Source of the DNA: JBEKEX01 sp050013615
GTDB taxonomy: Bacteria; Chloroflexota; Anaerolineae; Anaerolineales; Anaerolineaceae
NCBI GenBank assembly: GCA_050013615.1
Contig: JBEKEX010000130.1
Location: 1 to 7,461, forward strand
DNA length: 7,461 nt
Reading direction: 5' to 3'
Below the pieces are notes generated by a model. That model saw nothing but the letters and a program-made list of their open reading frames with translations, did no database searches and was not told the origin of the DNA. Shown here in pieces: positions 1 to 5,772 of this stretch (position 1 is its first letter; each line of letters begins with the position of its first letter). A program made the position numbers and the translations under genes.

Positions 1-1452
1 ATCCTCAACCGCTGGATGCTTTACCAGGCTCTTTCCTGCCGCACCTGGGGCCGCACAGCCTTCTATCAATCCAGCGGCGCATTTGGTTTCCGCGACCAGC
101 TTCAGGACGTGCTGGCCGTGCTGCCCATCGACCCCGCCATTGCCCGCAGCCAGATTCTCAACGCTGCCCAACACCAGTTCGAGGAAGGCGACGTGATGCA
201 CTGGTGGCATCCGCCTTACGGTCGTGGGGTGAGGACGCGCTTTTCGGACGACCTGTTGTGGCTGCCTTACGTCACCGCACTGTACGTCGAAGCCACCGGC
301 GATATGAGCCTGCTGGATGAGAAAATGCCTTTCCTTAATGCCCCGCCTCTTGCGGAAGACGAAGAAGAGCGCTACGACAAATACCCGCAGTCGGAGCAGC
401 CCTACTCACTGATGGAACACTGCCTGCGCGCCATCGAGAAGGGCGCCACCACCGGTCCGCACGGCCTGCCATTGATCGGCAACGGCGACTGGAATGACGC
501 CCTGAACCGCGTTGGAAAGAACGGGCAGGGGGAGAGCACCTGGCTGGCGTGGTTCCTTTGTGACGTCCTGAAACGCTTTGCCACCATCTGTGAACAGATG
601 GGGGATGTCGAAACGGCGCAGCGTTACAAGCTGCGGGCAACGGAATATGCGGCTGCCGTCGAGCGAAACGCCTGGGACGGCGCCTGGTACCGGCGGGCTT
701 ACTATGACGATGGAGTGCCGCTCGGTTCCATCCAGGACCCGGAATGCCAGATCGATGCCATTGCCCAATCCTGGTCCGTGCTGAGCGGGGCGGGCGACCC
801 GCAACGCAGCCGCCAAGCGATGCAATCGGTATTGGAACATTTGGTGCACCCACAGGACCGGCTGGCGCTGATCTTTACACCTCCCTTCGACAAAACCCTG
901 CGCGACCCGGGTTACATCAAGGGCTACTTCCCTGGCACGCGTGAGAACGGCGGGCAGTACACGCATGCCGCCGCCTGGACTACCTGGGCTTTTACATCCC
1001 TGGGCGATGGAAAGCAGGCCGGGGCACTCTTTGACCTGCTCAACCCGGTCTTTCAATCCGACAGCGAAGAAAAGGTCTCCGTTTACCGGGTAGAGCCCTA
1101 TGTGATCGCGGCGGATATCTACAGCCGGCCGCCCTATGTGCGCCGCGGCGGGTGGACCTGGTATACGGGTTCAGCCGCCTGGATGTACCGCCTTGGCCTG
1201 TGGGCCATCCTTGGCTTCCATAAAATTGGAAATACCTTGCGCATCGACCCGGTCATCCCGCCGGAGTGGGATGGGTTCGAGATCCGTTATCAATTCGGGG
1301 AATCCGTGTACCAGATCCAGGTACATAACCCCGATCACGTGGCCTGCCACGTCAGACAGCTATTGCTGGACGGGCAGCCGCTGCAGGATGGTTCCATCCC
1401 CCTGGTGGATAATAAACAGGAACATCAAGTGGCGGTAACCATGGGAGATTAG
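1..1452 (+). CDS. GH94 (glycosyltransferase-36-like) C-terminal part, cyclic beta-1,2-glucan synthase type; 5'-truncated
   Basis: This is the C-terminal 483 residues of a larger protein. The frame is open from base 1 with family-like residues before the first ATG (base 16), so that ATG is internal. In partial numbering I see GFRDQLQD from residue 29, HWWHPP at 67-72, TRFSDD at 79-84, NGDWND at 161-166 and GGWTWYTGSA at 383-392. The NGDWND aspartates are where GH94 phosphorylases keep the catalytic acid, and the GGWTWYTGSA block belongs to the phosphate-binding side of the pocket. A small beta-rich tail follows. The FYQS..GAFGFRDQLQD block is typical of the C-terminus of cyclic beta-1,2-glucan synthases (NdvB/ChvB/Cgs), where this domain trims chains by phosphorolysis. 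A stand-alone beta-glucan phosphorylase is the alternative; the missing N-terminus (GT84 and membrane segments) would decide. The full-length synthases run to more than 2,500 residues. The gene converges on the minus-strand gene downstream. Confidence 0.92.
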   Translation: MLNRWMLYQALSCRTWGRTAFYQSSGAFGFRDQLQDVLAVLPIDPAIARSQILNAAQHQFEEGDVMHWWHPPYGRGVRTRFSDDLLWLPYVTALYVEATGDMSLLDEKMPFLNAPPLAEDEEERYDKYPQSEQPYSLMEHCLRAIEKGATTGPHGLPLIGNGDWNDALNRVGKNGQGESTWLAWFLCDVLKRFATICEQMGDVETAQRYKLRATEYAAAVERNAWDGAWYRRAYYDDGVPLGSIQDPECQIDAIAQSWSVLSGAGDPQRSRQAMQSVLEHLVHPQDRLALIFTPPFDKTLRDPGYIKGYFPGTRENGGQYTHAAAWTTWAFTSLGDGKQAGALFDLLNPVFQSDSEEKVSVYRVEPYVIAADIYSRPPYVRRGGWTWYTGSAAWMYRLGLWAILGFHKIGNTLRIDPVIPPEWDGFEIRYQFGESVYQIQVHNPDHVACHVRQLLLDGQPLQDGSIPLVDNKQEHQVAVTMGD

Positions 1453-1535
1453 AACCCAGAAACTTCCCGGATGGTTTTTCGAGCAAGTTAATGAAGAAGG
1501 CCAAGGGGAAGGTGGCGGCGATGGATAAACACCCC

Positions 1536-1559
1536 AAAAGCGCGGTCGTTTTTCTTTTC
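1536..1559 (+). terminator. weak candidate terminator for the GH94 gene
   Basis: A short hairpin has arms AAAAGCG (1536-1542) and CGTTTTT (1547-1553), with one G-T pair and a 4-base loop. It is followed by CTTTTCC. It lies about 84 bases past the GH94 stop codon. The stem is short and mostly A-T, so it may be chance; the perfect stem at 1614-1638 is a better structure but has a poor T-tract in this direction. Confidence 0.3.
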
Positions 1560-1601
1560 CCACTCAATTAAATTGCGATCTTTCCTTACGGAAATCAGGG
1601 C

Positions 1602-1640
1602 CTCGTAAAATAAAAACGCCAGCTTTTAGCTGGCGTTTGT
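1602..1640 (-). terminator. intrinsic terminator, strongest for the minus-strand gene, possibly bidirectional
   Basis: A perfect 11-base-pair stem has arms AAACGCCAGCT (1614-1624) and AGCTGGCGTTT (1628-1638) with a TTT loop. Read on the minus strand, the stem runs into TTTTTATTTT (bases 1616 down to 1607), a classic U-tract. Read on the plus strand only TTTGTAA follows, so termination there would be weaker. It sits between two convergent genes, about 96 bases beyond the stop of the minus-strand gene, and fits shared use with the GH94 gene. Confidence 0.85.
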
Positions 1641-1734
1641 AAACCCAGTGCCCTCTTTTCGGGACTTGTCGGCTAGAAGCATGGCAATGAACTAGACCAC
1701 TTTCCCGATGGACACCGGGACTACTTTGGCATCC

Positions 1735-2295
1735 CTATTTCTTCCCTTCCACAACGACTGCCTCTGTGTTGAGGAGTTCATTGAACAGAGACCGGTAATA
1801 AACCAATGCCTGCCTTAATTCTTCAGTATTTGCCGTGTGGTGCTCATTTTTGATCGCGATCTCTCGCGCCGCCCGATAATTGCTGACCAGATCAGGATAG
1901 TTGATCGAGATATCGGCCGTCCGCTGCTCGAAATCGGATACCGGATAGTTACGAAGTTGCATGACTTCCATGATCAGGTGGTCGGCCTCTACAGTTGCCT
2001 GTGCCGGTTCGTCGATGAATTTGGCCTGGACGACAGACCACTCGGCCAGATAGCGCTCGCGCTCGCTAACAGATAGTGGACGGATATTCAAAGAGTCAAC
2101 ATGCTTTTGTCGTTTATCCATCTCTGTTTGTGCTTTTTTCTCGTTACCCAGGGTCTTCACCGTGTGATCATATTCAGGTCCGAATTTATTTTGGTACCGA
2201 TCTGTACGTTTGCGGCGAGAAAAAATCGGCCCCAATATGAGGCCCAGGACTACCAATACCACCACAACGATGATGATGATATACGTAGAATTCAT
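1735..2295 (-). CDS. conserved membrane-anchored protein of unknown function
   Basis: A 186-residue protein. Residues 5-25 are almost all I, V, L and G and form one membrane segment, followed at once by SRRKR (26-30). By the positive-inside rule the remaining ~155 residues lie in the cytoplasm. That part is charged and largely helical, with blocks that look like family signatures: RYQNKFGPEYDHTV (33-46), IRPLSVSERERYLAEW (71-86) and YPVSDFEQRTADIS (117-130). I have the impression of similar uncharacterised proteins in several bacterial phyla, but I can assign no function or domain name. There are no cysteines and no evident catalytic motif. The start is well supported: AAGGAG (plus-strand 2303-2308) lies 7 bases before the ATG. 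The stop is TAG at 1735-1737. The gene is a single-gene unit, convergent with the GH94 gene and divergent from the aldehyde dehydrogenase. Confidence 0.85.
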   Translation of the reverse strand: MNSTYIIIIVVVVLVVLGLILGPIFSRRKRTDRYQNKFGPEYDHTVKTLGNEKKAQTEMDKRQKHVDSLNIRPLSVSERERYLAEWSVVQAKFIDEPAQATVEADHLIMEVMQLRNYPVSDFEQRTADISINYPDLVSNYRAAREIAIKNEHHTANTEELRQALVYYRSLFNELLNTEAVVVEGKK

Positions 2296-2360
2296 AAGAA
2301 ATCTCCTTTTAGCGCTTGAAAATGCTGTTTGAAAAACCGCTCACCTGGCTACGGCCTTGA

Positions 2361-2388
2361 TTTATACGTATGGCGTGGTTATCGGTAA
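2361..2388 (-). promoter_or_regulatory. candidate sigma70-type promoter for the minus-strand membrane protein gene
   Basis: On the minus strand, TATAAA (plus 2361-2366) is preceded after 16 bases by TTACCG (plus 2383-2388). The -10 matches consensus at 5 of 6 positions, the -35 at only 3 of 6. It would give a leader of roughly 60 bases. An alternative is GGGACA, 16 bases, then GATAAT further upstream (around plus 2401-2430). Neither is decisive. Confidence 0.3.
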
Positions 2389-2537
2389 GCTTCACTTGGT
2401 AATTATCATATTATCAATAAGGAGCTATCTTTGTCCCCAAAAAGACCTATACAAACCCTATTAAATTTGAAGAGCGCACAACCCCTGTTTGTCCCTACTA
2501 AAGTTGTGTCACCGCAATGCTTTATGGGGCTGCAGTA

Positions 2538-2549
2538 CGATCCGGATCG
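2538..2549. repeat. perfect 12-base palindrome
   Basis: CGATCCGGATCG reads the same on both strands and is centred between 2543 and 2544. It lies in the divergent spacer, upstream of the candidate aldehyde dehydrogenase promoter. It could be a regulator half of a multi-site operator, or chance; there is no second copy nearby. Confidence 0.35.
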
Positions 2550-2561
2550 CGCACGTTCATC

Positions 2562-2590
2562 TTTTTCTAAAATGTAAAAGAGTGTAAAAT
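2562..2590 (+). promoter_or_regulatory. candidate promoter for the aldehyde dehydrogenase gene
   Basis: TAAAAT at 2585-2590 matches the -10 consensus at 5 of 6 positions. The -35 region at 17 bases spacing is TTTTTC (2562-2567), a poor match. If used, the transcript starts near 2597, directly at the 17-base palindrome, with a leader of about 115 bases. Confidence 0.25.
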
Positions 2591-2599
2591 CTATCCTTG

Positions 2600-2616
2600 G
2601 CTCGAATATTTCGAGC
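2600..2616. promoter_or_regulatory. candidate operator: perfect inverted repeat with 7-base arms
   Basis: GCTCGAA-TAT-TTCGAGC is an exact inverted repeat of 7-base arms around a 3-base centre. Its size suits a dimeric helix-turn-helix repressor. It lies 10 bases after the candidate -10 box and about 95 bases before the aldehyde dehydrogenase start, a position where a bound repressor would block transcription. The regulator is not encoded in this window, so the role is inference. Confidence 0.4.
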
Positions 2617-2710
2617 TTATGGTTTGGCTCTTTCACAACACCATTAATCATCAAGGAGGCAGCGGACTGTTCTGACTTTGAAGCTATAGCCGGGGCATCG
2701 CTCATTCATT

Positions 2711-4159
2711 ATGGATGTACCAACACTGAAGCAGCATTTTGCCAACCTCAGGCAATACTATCTTAATGGAAATACACGTTCTTTGGCCTGGCGTTATGAC
2801 CAATTGAATGCACTCAAACGGATGTTGGAAGAACGTTATTCCGATTTCGAGGGTGCACTTTACCAGGACCTGCACAAGAGCCCCTTCGAATGTTATGCCA
2901 CTGAAATGGGTTTCTTGACCAACGATATCGACCATACCTTGCGGCATCTGGCGCAATGGATCGAATCACCAACCGTACCCACACCCATTTTTCTGCAGGC
3001 TGCCACCAGCCGGATCATGTTCGAGCCGCTGGGCGTGGTGCTGATCATGGGCGCCTGGAATTATCCCATGCAATTAACGTTGGGTCCGCTGATCGGAGCG
3101 ATTGCGGCGGGGAATACTGCAGTGATCAAGCCCCCGCGCACAGCCGCCGAGACATTCAAGGTCCTCTCGAAGATTTTCCCCCAATATATGGATCCGGCTG
3201 CATTCCGGGTGGTCTCGGAGGATACGCCGAATGACCTGCTCCTCGACCTGCCCTGGGATAAGATCTTTTTGACAGGTAGCGGGCAGGTGGGCAGGATCGT
3301 TATGCAGGCAGCGGCCAAGCATCTGACGCCGGTCACATTGGAACTGGGTGGGAAGAGCCCGACCTTGGTGGATGAAACGGCAAATCTTGAGGTGGCGACG
3401 CACCGCATTGCTCAGGGAAAATTCATCAATGCTGGCCAGACGTGTGTGGCGCCGGATTATGTGCTCGTTCAGGAACAGGTCATGGAGCCATTGATCACAG
3501 CGTTGGTCAAATGTATCCATGAATTTTTTGGCGATGACCCGCGCCAAAGTATCGAATATGGGCGCATCATCAACCTCAAGCAATTCGATACCCTGGCTGC
3601 TTATCTGGCGGACGGCGAGATCGTTACCGGTGGGCAGACGGACCGCGACGAACGTTATATCGCCCCCACCATCCTGAAGAATGTATCTCCGGACGCGTCA
3701 GTGATGCAGTCGGAGATCTTTGGGCCGATCCTGCCAATCTTGCCGGTGAAAGATATGGACGAGGCAGTCGATTTCGTCAACCGCCGTGATAAACCCTTGG
3801 CCCTCTACGTTTTTTCCGAAGATCGGACGGTTGTCCAAAGCGTCTTGGAGCGCACCACATCCGGCGGCGCCTGTGTCAATGATACGGTCAACCACCTGGC
3901 AGTCGCCGACTTGCCGTTCGGAGGGGCGGGGCCCAGCGGCGTGGGAAAATATCACGGGGAGTGGGGTTTCCGTGAATTTTCCAATGCACGCGCCGTCTAT
4001 GACCATGACGTCCATTTCGATCCCGCTGTGCGCTACCCGCCATTCGATGAAAAGAAATTGAACAGTTTGAAACGGATGATGCGTATGCAGATTCCGACGG
4101 TGTTCAACGGTGGCTTAGGATGGGTATTGAAGCATTGGGGAAATAAGTTCATGGGATAA
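2711..4159 (+). CDS. aldehyde dehydrogenase, NAD(P)-dependent, class-3-like
   Basis: A 482-residue, full-length member of the aldehyde dehydrogenase superfamily, which oxidises aldehydes to carboxylic acids with NAD(P)+. Visible landmarks are the cofactor-side GAWNYP (114-119) and VIKPPRTAAET (138-148), the glycine motif FLTGSGQVG (186-194), the general-base glutamate E211 in LELGGKSP, the catalytic cysteine C245 in NAGQTCVAPDY, EIFGP (335-339), and LPFGG..PSGVGKYHG (401-415). The N-terminal TRSLAWRYDQL pattern, the overall length and the last motif place it with class 3 / fatty- or aromatic-aldehyde enzymes; the exact substrate cannot be read. The usual Glu after KPS is Arg143, which may favour NADP+. 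The start is the only ATG after an in-frame stop at 2687-2689. No good Shine-Dalgarno precedes it, so initiation may be weak or use another signal. No membrane segment is clear at the short C-terminal tail. The gene stands alone; 170 bases and a promoter separate it from lysC. Confidence 0.95.
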   Translation: MDVPTLKQHFANLRQYYLNGNTRSLAWRYDQLNALKRMLEERYSDFEGALYQDLHKSPFECYATEMGFLTNDIDHTLRHLAQWIESPTVPTPIFLQAATSRIMFEPLGVVLIMGAWNYPMQLTLGPLIGAIAAGNTAVIKPPRTAAETFKVLSKIFPQYMDPAAFRVVSEDTPNDLLLDLPWDKIFLTGSGQVGRIVMQAAAKHLTPVTLELGGKSPTLVDETANLEVATHRIAQGKFINAGQTCVAPDYVLVQEQVMEPLITALVKCIHEFFGDDPRQSIEYGRIINLKQFDTLAAYLADGEIVTGGQTDRDERYIAPTILKNVSPDASVMQSEIFGPILPILPVKDMDEAVDFVNRRDKPLALYVFSEDRTVVQSVLERTTSGGACVNDTVNHLAVADLPFGGAGPSGVGKYHGEWGFREFSNARAVYDHDVHFDPAVRYPPFDEKKLNSLKRMMRMQIPTVFNGGLGWVLKHWGNKFMG

Positions 4160-4163
4160 ATTA

Positions 4164-4192
4164 TTTATGTTTTTTCGAGCGTGATGTATAAT
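4164..4192 (+). promoter_or_regulatory. candidate promoter of the lysC-asd-thrC operon
   Basis: TATAAT at 4187-4192 is a perfect -10 box, preceded by TTTATG (4164-4169, 17-base spacing), a weak -35. Transcription would start near 4199, giving a leader of about 130 bases before lysC. I found no intrinsic terminator between the aldehyde dehydrogenase stop and this site, so some read-through into the operon is possible. Confidence 0.5.
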
Positions 4193-4289
4193 TTGGGCGT
4201 ACTCCACATTGGGTCTTCGTATAACTCAAACGTTGGTATCCATATTACTGCTACATTAATTAAATAGGGTTTCAAAACACCCAAAAAGG

Positions 4290-4320
4290 ACATTCCCAGT
4301 TTCATCGGAATGTATGGAGG
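4290..4320 (+). promoter_or_regulatory. leader hairpin abutting the lysC ribosome binding site
   Basis: ACATTCC (4290-4296) pairs perfectly with GGAATGT (4307-4313) across a 10-base loop. Two bases later the Shine-Dalgarno GGAGG (4316-4320) begins, 9 bases before the lysC ATG. The hairpin leaves the Shine-Dalgarno free but could influence ribosome access. The leader is too short and lacks the folds of the lysine riboswitch, and I see no leader peptide rich in Thr, Ile or Lys codons. Confidence 0.35.
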
Positions 4321-4329
4321 CATATTTTA

Positions 4330-5745
4330 ATGGCGTTGAAGACTGCTTTAGGCAAACAAGAGACCCTGGTAATGAAATTCGGTGGCACTTCGGTGGGGAC
4401 ATCCGCGGCCATGCGCCAAGTGGTTGCCATCATTGTCTCCGAGCGCAAGAAATGGAAAAACCTGGTCGTGGTCACCTCGGCGCTTAGCGGTATGACGGAT
4501 CTGTTGTTGTCGATGGCCTCGGGGGAAATCGATCTTGCGGAAGCGGCCACGACATTGCGTAACCGCCATTCTGAAATTGCCGAAGCGTTGATCCCTGAAA
4601 AAGCGGCGAGAGAAGCTGCGCTCCTTGAAGTTCAAAAGATCATCGATCAGATCGTGAATCTCTGCCAGGCCGTGGCGGTGCTGGGTGAAGCGACGCCGCG
4701 TGTGGTGGATACGATCGCTTCTGCCGGCGAGCGGATGTGCATCCACATCCTCGCCGCCGCAATTCAAGCGCAAGGTATTCCTGCCCAACCGGTCGAAGCC
4801 ACGCGCTTGATCCGTACCGATGATCACTTCACAGATGCCCATCCAGACATGGAAAAAACCCGTGAATTGACCTGTGCCGTAATACCTCCCCTGCTGGAGC
4901 AAGGGATTGTGCCGGTGATCACCGGATTTTTGGCCGCCAACGAAAAAGGAAATATCACCACCCTGGGCCGCGGCGGCAGCGACTATTCAGCGGCTTTGAT
5001 CGGTGCGGCTTTGCCGGCTGACGACGTGTGGATCTATACCGACGTGGATGGCATAATGACGGCCGACCCGCGGCTGGTACCTTCGGCCACCACCGTGCCG
5101 GTCTGTTCTTATCGCGAGATTGCCGAATTGGCTTATTACGGTGCCAAGGTGCTGCATCCCAAAACGATCCGCCCGGTCATCGAGGCCGGCATTGGGCTGC
5201 GCGTGTGCAACACATTCAATCCGGGCCACCCCGGCACACGCCTGGTGACTGACCTGGAGGCGCACCCCGGGATCATCAAAGCCATTACTACGGTTAGCGA
5301 CCTTCAACTGGTCACCATCGAAGGCCATGGTATGTTGGGCGTGCCCGGCGTTGCGGCACGCACGTTCGATACGGTGGCAAAATCCGGTGCCAGTGTGCCT
5401 ATGATCACCCAAGCCTCTTCGGAACAAAGTATTTGCTTTGCCATCCCCAGCGCTTCTTCTGCGAAAGTGGTGTATATGCTCGAGTCCGCTTTCGAGCGTG
5501 AGATCGAGCACCGGGATATCGACCGGGTGTGGGCCACCGATGAAGTCGGCATCGTCACGGTGGTTGGCGAGGGGATGAAATCGACGCCAGGTGTAGCGGG
5601 TCGTGTCTTCACCGCTTTGGGTGAGAAAAAGGTGAATGTGATCGCCATCGCCCAAGGGTCTTCCGAGGTGTCCATCAGCCTGGTGGTCAGCGCGTCTCAA
5701 ATCAAAGAGGCACTGCTGGCTTTGCATTCATTAATTCGATTGTGA
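4330..5745 (+). CDS. lysC: aspartokinase (aspartate kinase), monofunctional
   Basis: Catalyses L-aspartate + ATP to 4-phospho-L-aspartate, the committed step towards lysine, threonine and methionine. The 471-residue protein has a kinase domain with KFGGTSVG (16-23), TSALSGMTD (49-57), SAGER (131-135), GRGGSDYSA (213-221) and TDVDGIMTADPR (237-248), then two ACT regulatory domains at about 322-385 and 404-468. The ACT segments carry MITQASSEQSICF (358-370) and IAIAQGSSEVSIS (438-450). These SSE signatures are typical of the threonine-sensitive bifunctional ThrA and yeast Hom3 type rather than the E. coli lysine-sensitive LysC, so threonine is the likely feedback effector (inference). No homoserine dehydrogenase domain is fused: the frame stops right after ACT2. 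The start at 4330 has GGAGG at 9 bases; starting at Met15, closer to many homologues, lacks such a site. First gene of the operon, 27 bases before asd. Confidence 0.96.
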   Translation: MALKTALGKQETLVMKFGGTSVGTSAAMRQVVAIIVSERKKWKNLVVVTSALSGMTDLLLSMASGEIDLAEAATTLRNRHSEIAEALIPEKAAREAALLEVQKIIDQIVNLCQAVAVLGEATPRVVDTIASAGERMCIHILAAAIQAQGIPAQPVEATRLIRTDDHFTDAHPDMEKTRELTCAVIPPLLEQGIVPVITGFLAANEKGNITTLGRGGSDYSAALIGAALPADDVWIYTDVDGIMTADPRLVPSATTVPVCSYREIAELAYYGAKVLHPKTIRPVIEAGIGLRVCNTFNPGHPGTRLVTDLEAHPGIIKAITTVSDLQLVTIEGHGMLGVPGVAARTFDTVAKSGASVPMITQASSEQSICFAIPSASSAKVVYMLESAFEREIEHRDIDRVWATDEVGIVTVVGEGMKSTPGVAGRVFTALGEKKVNVIAIAQGSSEVSISLVVSASQIKEALLALHSLIRL

Positions 5746-5772
5746 TCTATCGATTTCAGAGGAGCACTTCTT

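Larger units (their letters stand above)
2296..2710. other. AT-rich divergent intergenic region (415 bases)
   Basis: The spacer separates the divergently transcribed membrane-protein and aldehyde dehydrogenase genes. It is visibly richer in A and T than the flanking genes. It contains the candidate promoters and two perfect palindromes listed separately, and a short direct repeat ATTATCA-T-ATTATCA near 2402-2416. A 99-codon minus-strand reading frame (2406-2705) lies inside it, but it has no ribosome binding site and no recognisable motif. I see no tRNA, no transposon end and no terminator here. An AAGGAGG at 2653-2659 is not followed by a usable start codon at the right distance. Confidence 0.6.

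Noticed and set aside
406..1056. 216-codon minus-strand reading frame opposite the GH94 gene
   Set aside because: No family motif, and it sits in the conserved catalytic part of the GH94 gene, so it is a shadow.
1712..1721. Short inverted repeat TCCCG/CGGGA around 1703-1721 as a second terminator
   Set aside because: Arms of only five bases, no T-tract on either strand, and the strong stem at 1614-1638 lies just beyond.
2256..2282. GAT-rich simple repeat near the start of the membrane protein gene
   Set aside because: It is the reverse complement of codons for the Ile/Val-rich membrane segment, so protein composition explains it.
2406..2705. 99-codon minus-strand reading frame in the AT-rich divergent spacer
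   Set aside because: It has no ribosome binding site, no recognisable motif, and covers the palindromes and candidate promoters of the divergent gene. It is long for an AT-rich region, so a homology search would settle it, but I cannot support it as a gene.
4193..4329. Lysine riboswitch upstream of lysC
   Set aside because: The ~130-base leader is AT-rich with only one short stem, lacking the multi-helix junction of that riboswitch.
4987..5727. 246-codon minus-strand reading frame opposite lysC
   Set aside because: The composition is rich in H, R and G with no motif, and it lies wholly inside a well-supported gene.
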